A stretch of 64,000 nucleotides of DNA from Labrys miyagiensis. GTDB taxonomy: Bacteria; Pseudomonadota; Alphaproteobacteria; Rhizobiales; Labraceae. A program made the translations under genes and the position numbers. The notes under the pieces were generated by a model, which made no database searches, had not been told where the DNA came from, and saw only the letters and a list, made by a program, of their open reading frames with translations. Location of the stretch: positions 124,001 through 188,000 of the forward strand of contig NZ_BSPC01000063.1 of assembly GCF_030160835.1 (NCBI RefSeq), given 5' to 3'. Each line of letters begins with the position of its first letter. Position 1 is the stretch's first letter. This document shows, one piece after another, positions 26,016-32,987 of this stretch.

Positions 26016-27428
26016 ATGGATCATCCCCAGGCCGACGATGCCGCACTGCCCTCCGAGGGGGTGGTCCAGCCGGCCGTGGTGCCACCGCCGCCCAAATTCG
26101 TCACTGGCTCGATTATGCGCCATGTGATCGTAATGACCTCCACCGGCTCGATCGGGCTCACGGCGGTGTTCGCCGTCGATCTCATCAATCTGTGGTACAT
26201 CTCGCATCTGGGCGACACCGTCGCCACCGCGGCGGTCGGCTATGGCTCGACGATCCTGTTCGTCACCACCTCGATCTGCATCGGCATCATGATCTCTGCC
26301 GGCGCCTTGTGCTCGCGGGCCCTCGGCGCGCGCGACCGGCCGCTTGCCCGCCGCTATGGCGCCTCGATCCTGATGTGGATGCTGCTCGTAACCGGGGCAG
26401 TAGCCGTCCTGACTTTCCCGCTCATCGGCTGGATGCTGCGCCTCCTGGGCGCGCATGGCCGCACGCTTGACCTGTCGACCCTCTATCTCGAGATCACCAT
26501 GCCGACCGTGGTGCCGTTGGGGGTCGGCATCGGCCTTTCGGGCGTGCTGCGCGCGGTGGGCGACGCCAAGCGGGCCATGTATGTCACGCTCTCGGGCGCC
26601 GCGGTCGCGGCCATCCTCGATCCGATCTTCATCCTCTGGCTCGGTCTTGGGGTGGAAGGCGCGGCGATCGTGATCGTGTTCTCCCGCATGGCGCTCGCCC
26701 TTCTCGGCTGGTACGGCGCCGTGCGCGTGCATGACCTCGTCGGCCGCCTCTCGCTGAAGCGCGCCCTGGAGGATGCCGGGCCGATCGCCGCCATTGCCGG
26801 CCCGGCGGTGCTCGCCAACCTGGCCACACCCGTCGCCAATGGCTACATGACGGCGATACTTGCCCCCTTCGGGGATGGGGCGGTGGCGGGCAATGCCGTG
26901 ATGGGCCGGCTGATCGCCTTCTGCTTCGGCGGCATCTTCTCGCTCTCCGGCGTCGTTGGCCCGATCTTCGGCCAGAATTACGGCGCGGGCCGGCTCGACC
27001 GCGTGCACCGCACGCTCTCGGACGCCTTCCTGTTCACCACGATCTATGCCGTGGTGGTGTGGGCCGCCCTGGCGCTCTGCCATCACCTCGTCATCCGTGC
27101 CTTCAATATCACGGATCCGCAGGCGGCCCAGCTGATCGAGTTCTTCTGCCTGTTCGTGGCGGGATCCTGGGCGTTCCATGGCCTGCTCTTCGTCGCGAAC
27201 GCTTCGTTCAACAATCTCGGTTTTCCTCTGGCCTCGACGGTGTTCAACTGGGGCAAGGCGACGCTCGGCACGATTCCCTTCGCCATGCTGGGCGCGAAAC
27301 TGTGGGGTGCGGAGGGGGCATTGACCGGGCAGGGGCTCGGCGCGGTGCTGTTCGGCGTGATTGGTGTATGGTGGGCCTATCGGTCGATCGGGCAGTTGAA
27401 GCTGCCCGGCACCAGCAGGGCTTCTTGA
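26016..27428 (+). CDS. MATE family efflux transporter
   Basis: Inner-membrane multidrug/toxin exporter of 470 aa, with about 12 membrane helices in two homologous halves, probably driven by Na+ or H+. ATG 26016 (MDHPQADDAAL) opens a short Pro-rich cytoplasmic tail before the first helix. An open frame continues far upstream but is antisense to the acyl-CoA dehydrogenase and is not coding. A DUF937-like gene follows after 21 bases. The substrate is unknown. Confidence 0.9.
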   Translation: MDHPQADDAALPSEGVVQPAVVPPPPKFVTGSIMRHVIVMTSTGSIGLTAVFAVDLINLWYISHLGDTVATAAVGYGSTILFVTTSICIGIMISAGALCSRALGARDRPLARRYGASILMWMLLVTGAVAVLTFPLIGWMLRLLGAHGRTLDLSTLYLEITMPTVVPLGVGIGLSGVLRAVGDAKRAMYVTLSGAAVAAILDPIFILWLGLGVEGAAIVIVFSRMALALLGWYGAVRVHDLVGRLSLKRALEDAGPIAAIAGPAVLANLATPVANGYMTAILAPFGDGAVAGNAVMGRLIAFCFGGIFSLSGVVGPIFGQNYGAGRLDRVHRTLSDAFLFTTIYAVVVWAALALCHHLVIRAFNITDPQAAQLIEFFCLFVAGSWAFHGLLFVANASFNNLGFPLASTVFNWGKATLGTIPFAMLGAKLWGAEGALTGQGLGAVLFGVIGVWWAYRSIGQLKLPGTSRAS

Positions 27429-27449
27429 TGAGACGGGGCGGGAACCAGC

Positions 27450-28118
27450 ATGAATACTCTCTTCGATCTTTTCAGCAGCGCCCAGAACGGCAAGGCGATC
27501 GACAATATGGCGCGCCAGTTCGAGCTCAGCCATCAGCAGGCCCTGGCGGCGACGCAGGCGCTGCTGCCGGCCTTCTCGCTGGGCCTGAAGCGGCAGGTGG
27601 AAAATGCCAGGGCGGCGCCCACGCTGCCTAATTTCTTCGGTCTTGCCGGCATGCCCGAGGTGGACACCTTCCAGGACGCGGCCCAGGCCTTCACGCAGCA
27701 GGCGATCCAGCAAGGCCAGCAGATCATGGCCGCCTTGTTCGGCGCGCCCGATATGACCCGGGCGCTGTCCCAGCTTGCCGCCGCGCAGAGCGGCGTGGCG
27801 CCGCCGGTGATCGCGGCGATGATGCCGGCCATGGCCTCGATCCTGGTCGGCGGCCTTGCCCATGCCACCACCCCGAGGTCATCCGGCAATCCGATGGCCG
27901 ATATGGTAACGTCCATGATGCAGGCCTTCCAGCCGCAGGCGCCTAAGCCCGCCCTGGACCTGGCGGCGCTGTGGGCGCCGTTCCTCGCGCCCTATCAGGA
28001 GCCGAAAAGGCAGGAGCCTCAGGATATGTTCAGCCAGATGCTGGAGGCCGGCAACAAGATGCAGAAGGCGCAGGCCGAGGCCATGCAGTCGCTGTTCGAG
28101 GCCTGGTGGGGGAGGTGA
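27450..28118 (+). CDS. DUF937-like protein
   Basis: Cytosolic protein of 222 aa, Ala/Gln/Met-rich, with an N-terminal DUF937-like pattern (LFDLFSSAQNGKAIDNMARQFELSHQQALAATQALLPAF) and a helical C-terminus (QEPQDMFSQMLEAGNKMQKAQAEAMQSLFEAWWG) that recalls phasins. Function unknown; association with polyhydroxyalkanoate granules is a guess from composition. Probably co-transcribed with the MATE gene. A family A repeat follows. Confidence 0.7.
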   Translation: MNTLFDLFSSAQNGKAIDNMARQFELSHQQALAATQALLPAFSLGLKRQVENARAAPTLPNFFGLAGMPEVDTFQDAAQAFTQQAIQQGQQIMAALFGAPDMTRALSQLAAAQSGVAPPVIAAMMPAMASILVGGLAHATTPRSSGNPMADMVTSMMQAFQPQAPKPALDLAALWAPFLAPYQEPKRQEPQDMFSQMLEAGNKMQKAQAEAMQSLFEAWWGR

Positions 28119-28131
28119 GCGGAGCGCTCTG

Positions 28132-28279
28132 CTGGGAGCGCGGACGTCCCGTCCGCTCTTGAACCACTGCGTTTTGGAGAAAAGGCCGAGTCCTTTTCGG
28201 TTGCAGAACTGAGGATGGGCGCCGCCCGATCTATAGTGCGACTCGTTTCAAGAGCGGACGAGACGTCCGCGCTCCCAGG
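28132..28279. repeat. Family A repeat, head-to-head pair
   Basis: The left element (28132-28163) has GCGGACGTCCCGTCCGC and begins 14 bases after the DUF937 stop. The right, inverted element (28246-28279) has GCGGACGAGACGTCCGC. The outer boundaries CTGGGAGCG/CGCTCCCAG are inverse complements. The spacer (28164-28245) shows no gene. Confidence 0.85.
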
Positions 28280-28282
28280 CAC

Positions 28283-28310
28283 GAAAAGGCCCGCTTCGGT
28301 CGAAGCGGGC
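28283..28310 (-). terminator. Terminator of the DUF1127 gene
   Basis: On the minus strand GCCCGCTTCG and CGAAGCGGGC form a 10-bp inverted repeat followed by CTTTTCG. It lies about 60 bases after the DUF1127 stop and abuts a family A repeat. Confidence 0.8.
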
Positions 28311-28371
28311 TGAGGTGCGGAAGTCACGCTTCCGGGGCGTTCCGCCGCAGGGGTAGCGGCAAGAATGCGTG

Positions 28372-28680
28372 TCAGCCGGGAAGGCCGACGAAATTGTCGT
28401 GCTTGGCGGCCTTGTTGGCGCGGCGCCAATCCATCTGCGCCTCGACGAGGTGGGCCGACGGATCATGCCAGAAGGGCTGGGCGAGCGCGCCGTCGAGATC
28501 CGTCGGCGTGATGCCGAGATCGCGAAGCATCGCAGCATCGAAATTCGCCAGCTGATTGATTTCTCGGCGATTTTTGATTGCCATGGAGATGGTCGCAACC
28601 TTGGTGACGACAGCCTGCAGCGCTGTGCGGAAGATCGACACATGCGAAGGGGACTTGCTGTTGACGGTAACGCTATTCAT
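28372..28680 (-). CDS. DUF1127 small protein
   Basis: Basic protein of 102 aa with the DUF1127 (YjiS-like) core NRREINQLANFDAAMLRDLGITPTDLDGAL. In Agrobacterium and Brucella such small proteins are regulatory or RNA-binding and respond to growth phase and phosphate. GGAG precedes ATG 28680. It is divergent from a LysR gene across about 200 bases with several palindromes, which suggests control by that regulator. Confidence 0.85.
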   Translation of the reverse strand: MNSVTVNSKSPSHVSIFRTALQAVVTKVATISMAIKNRREINQLANFDAAMLRDLGITPTDLDGALAQPFWHDPSAHLVEAQMDWRRANKAAKHDNFVGLPG

Positions 28681-28723
28681 CGGACTCTCCATCGGCGGCC
28701 GGTGATGTAACGGCCCCGGTGGG

Positions 28724-28782
28724 CTGTTCCAATCATCACCAAAACTGAACAGTCGGACTATGAAACATTGTCATTGATCAAT
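28724..28782. promoter_or_regulatory. Candidate LysR binding region between DUF1127 and lysR genes
   Basis: CTGTTC (28724-28729) is inverted at GAACAG (28747-28752), and ATTGATCAAT (28773-28782) is a perfect 10-bp palindrome. LysR proteins usually bind between divergent genes at interrupted dyads. Which element is the site cannot be decided from one sequence. Confidence 0.4.
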
Positions 28783-28878
28783 CCAACGAATGTTTCTAAT
28801 GTTCAGCATAAGCGATTGTTATCGAAGCCCGGGACAACCTTTGCGGTGCGCTCCTCGGGCTGAAGGGGAGGGGTGCAC

Positions 28879-29757
28879 ATGGCTGTCCTGCTGGATATCG
28901 ATCAGTTGCGGACCTTCATCGCCATTGCCGAAACCGGCAGCTTCACCCGCGCCGCCGACATCGTGTTCAAGACCCAGTCCGCCGTCTCCATGCAGATGAA
29001 GCGGCTGGAGGAACGCATCGGCAAGCCGATCTTCGAGCGGGACGGGCGTTCCTCGAAGCTGACGGAGGATGGGGAGAAGCTGCTCGATTACGCCAGGCGC
29101 ATCGTCAAGCTCAACATGGATGCCGTCGGCGCCTTTACAGAAAACGAGCTTACCGGCCGCGTCCGCCTCGGCGTGCCGGATGACTACGCCGACCGCTACC
29201 TGCCAGATATCATGGCGCGCTTCAGCCAAGCCAATCCGCGTGTCGAAGTGACGATCGTGTGCGAGCCCACCACCATGCTGGTGGAGCGCATCCAGGCCAA
29301 TGAGCTGGATCTGGCCATCATCACCCATGTCGAGCACAAGGGCCCGGCGGAGTTCGTGCGGCATGAGCGCCTGTTATGGGTCACCTCGAGCCGCCACCAG
29401 GTCCATAAAGAGACGCCGGTGCCGATGGCGCTTGGCCGGGCCAGCTGCTGCTGGCGCCAGGCCGCGCAGGAGAGGCTGGAAGGCCTCAACCGCCAGTATC
29501 GCGTGCTCTATTCGAGCTGGAATTCGACGGCGGTGGGCGCCATGGTGCTGGCCGGCCTTGCCGTCTCCGTGCTGCCGGAAAGCGCGCTGAAGCCCGGCAT
29601 GCGCGTGCTTGGGCCGAGCGACGGCTTTCCGCCGCTGCCCTCGTGCAAGATCGGGCTCCTGCGCAACTGGCGCGAACAGACCTCGCTCACCGATGCGCTT
29701 GCCAATCTGATCATACAGAGCCTCGACAACCTCGCCCAGAACGAAGCGGCCGAGTGA
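28879..29757 (+). CDS. LysR family transcriptional regulator
   Basis: LTTR of 292 aa: N-terminal winged helix-turn-helix (DIDQLRTFIAIAETGSFTRAADIVFKTQSAVSMQMKRLEERIGKPIFERDGR), linker helix, then a periplasmic-binding-like effector domain. ATG 28879 is preferred over GTG 28873 because GGAGG lies eight bases upstream. It diverges from DUF1127 and is followed after three bases by a cupin gene. In Brucella the LysR regulator VtlR activates DUF1127 genes, but this protein does not look like VtlR. Confidence 0.92.
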   Translation: MAVLLDIDQLRTFIAIAETGSFTRAADIVFKTQSAVSMQMKRLEERIGKPIFERDGRSSKLTEDGEKLLDYARRIVKLNMDAVGAFTENELTGRVRLGVPDDYADRYLPDIMARFSQANPRVEVTIVCEPTTMLVERIQANELDLAIITHVEHKGPAEFVRHERLLWVTSSRHQVHKETPVPMALGRASCCWRQAAQERLEGLNRQYRVLYSSWNSTAVGAMVLAGLAVSVLPESALKPGMRVLGPSDGFPPLPSCKIGLLRNWREQTSLTDALANLIIQSLDNLAQNEAAE

Positions 29758-29760
29758 GTC

Positions 29761-30102
29761 ATGGCGGACAGTTCCTGGGACTGGCTGAAACCTCTTTCCT
29801 TCTTTCGTGACAATCTCGGCAAGGACGGCAAACCCTTCTTCACCGGCATGGCGCACGGCACCATGACGGTGGAGCTCTACAGGCCCGTCGGCCGCGACCT
29901 GCAGCAGCCGCACACCCAGGACGAGCTCTATATCGTCATCGTCGGCACGGGCACCTTCTCGAAGGCGGGCGAGGTACGCCCCTTCGGCCCGGGCGACCTG
30001 ATCTTCGTGGAAGCGGGTCTCGAGCATCGATTCGAGACTTTCAGCGAAGACTTTGAAACCTGGGTGATTTTCTGGGGACCGCAGGGCGGCGAGAGCGCCT
30101 GA
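29761..30102 (+). CDS. Cupin domain protein
   Basis: Single-domain cupin of 113 aa. Motif 1 is present as PHTQDELYIVIVGTGTF and motif 2 as FGPGDLIFVEAGLEHRFE, with metal-ligand candidates H, E and H. Small cupins may be dioxygenases, isomerases or binding proteins; nothing here decides. It starts three bases after the lysR stop, so the two are co-transcribed. Confidence 0.85.
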   Translation: MADSSWDWLKPLSFFRDNLGKDGKPFFTGMAHGTMTVELYRPVGRDLQQPHTQDELYIVIVGTGTFSKAGEVRPFGPGDLIFVEAGLEHRFETFSEDFETWVIFWGPQGGESA

Positions 30103-30169
30103 GGCAGTCGCTGGGCCAGCTCGCGCGATGGCCGGACCTGGCTCGGAAGTCAGGTCCGATCTTGAAGTC

Positions 30170-30490
30170 CTATCGGGCGGGCACGACCGGTCTTGCGACC
30201 AGCCGTCCCCTCGCATGACCGGTCATGGTATGCGTCGTCCGGCGATGGACGCTTGACGTGGTGACCGATTCCGTCGCCGCAGGGGCGGCCTGCCGGGGGT
30301 TGCCGGTCCAGCCATTATGGTCTCCCATGGGAAAGGCGCCCGGTGCGCTCGGCTGTTGGGCCTTGTCGTAGCCATAGCCGCGCTGGATGGCCCAAAAACT
30401 ATCCATGTCATTTGTGCCCCCTGCATGGGCAGCAGGGGCAATCGCCATTGTTCCAAGAATCAGGAATAAGGATGCTGCAAATAATTTCAT
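30170..30490 (-). CDS. Small secreted protein of unknown function
   Basis: Protein of 106 aa with a clear signal peptide (MKLFAASLFLILGTMAIAPAAHAG). The mature part is hydrophilic, rich in Gly, Pro, Thr and Arg, with no cysteine and no recognised domain. AAGGGAG precedes the ATG. It lies about 80 bases after a 45-codon membrane-peptide gene on the same strand and probably shares its promoter. Confidence 0.65.
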   Translation of the reverse strand: MKLFAASLFLILGTMAIAPAAHAGGTNDMDSFWAIQRGYGYDKAQQPSAPGAFPMGDHNGWTGNPRQAAPAATESVTTSSVHRRTTHTMTGHARGRLVARPVVPAR

Positions 30491-30570
30491 GATTTATCTC
30501 CCTTTTCATCGTTTTCGTTGTCCCGGTTTTTTACCTCCTGGATGGGGACGTCTCTGGTATTGGGAAACCG

Positions 30571-30708
30571 TCAGGCCAGACCGGAAAGTTGGCCTGAACC
30601 CTGCGAATCCGAAATCGACGGATCGACGGTTTCGTTCCAGATTGAAATGAGGGTAATGCCTGTTATCAGGCAGCTGGCCAAGATAATGGCGCAGACAAAG
30701 GCTTTCAT
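30571..30708 (-). CDS. Putative 45-aa membrane peptide
   Basis: A 45-codon frame begins MKAFVCAIILASCLITGITLISIW, one membrane helix or lipoprotein-like leader, and ends in a short Ser/Gly-rich tail. AGGA lies about eight bases upstream of the ATG, and a promoter-like TTAACT-N16-TATATT pair lies just before it. The region is AT-rich and intergenic otherwise, so the intact hydrophobic frame is notable. No family is recognised. Confidence 0.5.
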   Translation of the reverse strand: MKAFVCAIILASCLITGITLISIWNETVDPSISDSQGSGQLSGLA

Positions 30709-30721
30709 GTTGAAAGTCCTG

Positions 30722-30749
30722 AATATAGAATGGTTTTATATTAAGTTAA
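30722..30749 (-). promoter_or_regulatory. Candidate promoter of the small envelope-protein pair
   Basis: On the minus strand TTAACT (30749-30744) and TATATT (30727-30722) are 16 bases apart in AT-rich DNA, about 14 bases before the 45-codon gene. The short leader keeps this tentative. Confidence 0.35.
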
Positions 30750-30909
30750 GTACTTATGAAAGGCTTATGGCTATTCTGAATGGAATTCGTTCTTTATTAA
30801 TCAGAGTTTCATAAAATCCAGACATCGAGAAACATGTCGGTAAGAGAGTGCCTTTTTATCGTCTTGTCGGACAATTTTCTATCGCCAGTGCTTGAGCCAA
30901 TTGCGACTT

Positions 30910-30951
30910 GTTGACGCTGTCAACCTATCCCTTTTTGTTGACGTTGTCAAC
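30910..30951. promoter_or_regulatory. Twin operators of the TetR-type regulator
   Basis: Two 15-bp dyads, GTTGACGCTGTCAAC (30910-30924) and GTTGACGTTGTCAAC (30937-30951), share arms GTTGAC/GTCAAC and differ at one central base. Their centres are 27 bases apart, and the second ends 21 bases before the tetR start. The arrangement is typical of TetR operators and suggests autoregulation. Confidence 0.75.
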
Positions 30952-30972
30952 GTTGGCGTTCATTCTGGTCAC

Positions 30973-31578
30973 ATGAGCACAGCCCGTTGCAACCACCTCA
31001 TTTCCGCGGCGGCGGAACTTCTGGACAAGGCCGGCCCGGCTGCCGTGACTCTGCGCGACGTCGGCCGGGCCGTCGGCGTCTCGCACAACGCTCCCTACCG
31101 GCATTTCGACAGCAAGCAGGATCTGCTCGCCTCCCTGCTGGCCCGGGAGCTGCAGAGCGTGTGCACCGAGGCGGAGGCCGAGGAAAGCCCGCCTTCGCCC
31201 CGAGCCTTGATCCTGGTGTTTGCCCGCTGGGCCCTGGCCTATCCCGAGCGATTTCGGCTGATGATCTTTCATTGGCCGGATGGCGAACATGAGAATCTGC
31301 GTATCGCCAAGCACCGCTGGCATGGCTTGTTCATTCGGGCGATCGAGATCGGGCAGGCCGGGGGAACGCTGCCTGCCGGAGATCCGGAATGTCTGAGCTG
31401 CCTGATCCGCTCGACGGCGCTGGGCGCCCTCCAGCTTTACCTGTCGACAGGCGCCGAGAACACGCCGCCGCCGGCAGCCATCATCGGCGATCTCCTGGGC
31501 CATCTGGCCAAGGTCGCACAGCAGGAGCCGGGGATAGCTCCCGCACTCAGCCCAAAGGCTTCAAACGCCGCGGTCTGA
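30973..31578 (+). CDS. TetR/AcrR family transcriptional regulator
   Basis: Repressor of 201 aa. The N-terminal helix-turn-helix reads LISAAAELLDKAGPAAVTLRDVGRAVGVSHNAPYRHFDSKQDLLASLL; the C-terminal helical ligand-binding domain contains FRLMIFHWPDG. ATG 30973 is used because the upstream in-frame start at 30892 would put both operators inside the coding region. The gene is convergent with a slipin gene, and its other targets are unknown. Confidence 0.9.
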   Translation: MSTARCNHLISAAAELLDKAGPAAVTLRDVGRAVGVSHNAPYRHFDSKQDLLASLLARELQSVCTEAEAEESPPSPRALILVFARWALAYPERFRLMIFHWPDGEHENLRIAKHRWHGLFIRAIEIGQAGGTLPAGDPECLSCLIRSTALGALQLYLSTGAENTPPPAAIIGDLLGHLAKVAQQEPGIAPALSPKASNAAV

Positions 31579-31588
31579 CAGCGCGGAT

Positions 31589-32446
31589 CTAAGCCGCGCT
31601 CTTCAGCGGGTTCGGCTGTCCCTGGCTTGCCAGCACCAGGGACGAGGCGGGATTGAGGCTGTCCACCATCGGTGTCGGGATCAGGATGGTGGCGCCGCGC
31701 TCCTTGGTGGTCTCGTAGATGATGTTCATGGCGCGCAGCTGCAGAGCGGCAGGATGGCCGGCATAGGTTTGCGCAGCCTCCACGAACTTGCCAGCGACCT
31801 CCGCCTCTGCCGAGCCGAGGATGACGCGGGCCTGCTTCTCGCGCTCGGCCTGGGCCTGGCGCGACATCGCGTCCTGCAGCGCCACCGGGATCGCCACGTC
31901 GCGGATCTCGACGGACATGACGGTGATGCCCCACTTGGCCGTCTTGGCAGCGATGACATCGCGCAGATGTTCGTCCGCCGCCTTGCGTTCGGAGAGGAGC
32001 GAGGACAGCATGGAGGAGCCGATCATCTCGCGTAGCGAGGTCTGCGCGACGCGGTCGATCGCCTCACGGTAATGGGTGATCTCCAGCGCGGCCTGGCGGG
32101 CGTCGTGGACATGCCAGAAGATGATGGCATCGACATTCACCGGCACGGTATCGCGTGTCAGCGCCTGTTCGGCATTGAAGGCGGTGGTCTGGATGCGTTC
32201 GTCGATGACGGCGACGACATTGTCGATGACGGGGATGATCAGGAACAGGCCGGGGCCGTAGACGCCGAGCAGGTTGCCGGCGCGCAGCACCACGAATTTC
32301 TGCCAGGTGTTGGCCATCTTCAGCGAAGCGGCGACCAGCAGGGCGAGGACGAAGAAGAGGCCGGCGAGCCAGTACTGGCCGAGATAGACGAAGCCTGCGC
32401 CGATGAGGGCAAGGAGGAATGTGGCAAACAAGGTGATGGGATTCAT
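31589..32446 (-). CDS. Slipin (SPFH/band 7 family) membrane protein
   Basis: Stomatin-like protein of 285 aa: one or two membrane segments at the N-terminus (about 3-45), then the SPFH domain with RAGNLLGVYGPGLFLIIPVIDNV, AQTSLREMIGSS and a coiled-coil rich in Ala/Glu. Such proteins organise membrane microdomains and protease partners; no nfeD gene is adjacent. ATG 32446 has GGGAG eight bases upstream; an upstream ATG at 32479 does not. It follows the oxylipin-type operon by about 100 bases. Confidence 0.88.
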   Translation of the reverse strand: MNPITLFATFLLALIGAGFVYLGQYWLAGLFFVLALLVAASLKMANTWQKFVVLRAGNLLGVYGPGLFLIIPVIDNVVAVIDERIQTTAFNAEQALTRDTVPVNVDAIIFWHVHDARQAALEITHYREAIDRVAQTSLREMIGSSMLSSLLSERKAADEHLRDVIAAKTAKWGITVMSVEIRDVAIPVALQDAMSRQAQAEREKQARVILGSAEAEVAGKFVEAAQTYAGHPAALQLRAMNIIYETTKERGATILIPTPMVDSLNPASSLVLASQGQPNPLKSAA

Positions 32447-32547
32447 GACGAGTGCTCCCAGGAGAGCAATCCCGAGCATGGCGGGCCGGGGCCGCAACCT
32501 TGCCTTTGATATGGCGATGAGGGGCGCCCGGTTGAAGAGCAGTCCGA

Positions 32548-32973
32548 TCAAGGATGCGTCATCAGCCTTGCCATCAGCAGCTTGCGGTAGAGCAGCCCAA
32601 GCAAAGTGGCGAAGGCGCCATCGATGAGAGCGAACCAGAGGAAGCTGCCGCCGCAAAAGATCCAGATCAGCGTCATCCAGTAGCGGCCGAGGATGCCGAT
32701 GACGTTCGGCGCGCGCGCGATCAGGGGGTCTAACAGGCCGGGAATATAGAGCGCGGTGACCAGCAGCAGCATCGCGCCCCAGCCGCGTACCCAGCCGGTG
32801 GGGATCGGTTCAGGCAGGCCAAGGGTTTGCGAGACCCAGAGCGGGCAGAAGATGCAGGCAAGCCCGATGGCGAGATGGCCGAGCATGTTGAAGCCGAGCA
32901 CGAGGCGATAGATGCGCAGCGCCCGTGCGGTCTGGGCTTGGTTCCATCCGATGGTCAGCGTCACGTCGCTCAT
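32548..32973 (-). CDS. Small four-helix membrane protein of the peroxidase/RoxA operon
   Basis: Protein of 141 aa with about four membrane helices and charged ends; no family is recognised with certainty. GGAG lies six bases before ATG 32973, and the gene begins 14 bases after the RoxA-like stop, so it belongs to that operon. It could anchor the complex or act as a quinone or lipid-facing partner, which is inference from position only. Confidence 0.7.
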   Translation of the reverse strand: MSDVTLTIGWNQAQTARALRIYRLVLGFNMLGHLAIGLACIFCPLWVSQTLGLPEPIPTGWVRGWGAMLLLVTALYIPGLLDPLIARAPNVIGILGRYWMTLIWIFCGGSFLWFALIDGAFATLLGLLYRKLLMARLMTHP

Positions 32974-32987
32974 GTCGGGCTCCAAAG

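Noticed and set aside
30518-30814. A 98-codon plus-strand frame in the AT-rich gap
   Set aside because: It has no ribosome site and mixed composition, and it runs antisense to a better-supported small peptide and its promoter.
30892-30972. Longer N-terminus for the TetR protein
   Set aside because: It would translate both operator palindromes; TetR homology starts after Met 30973.
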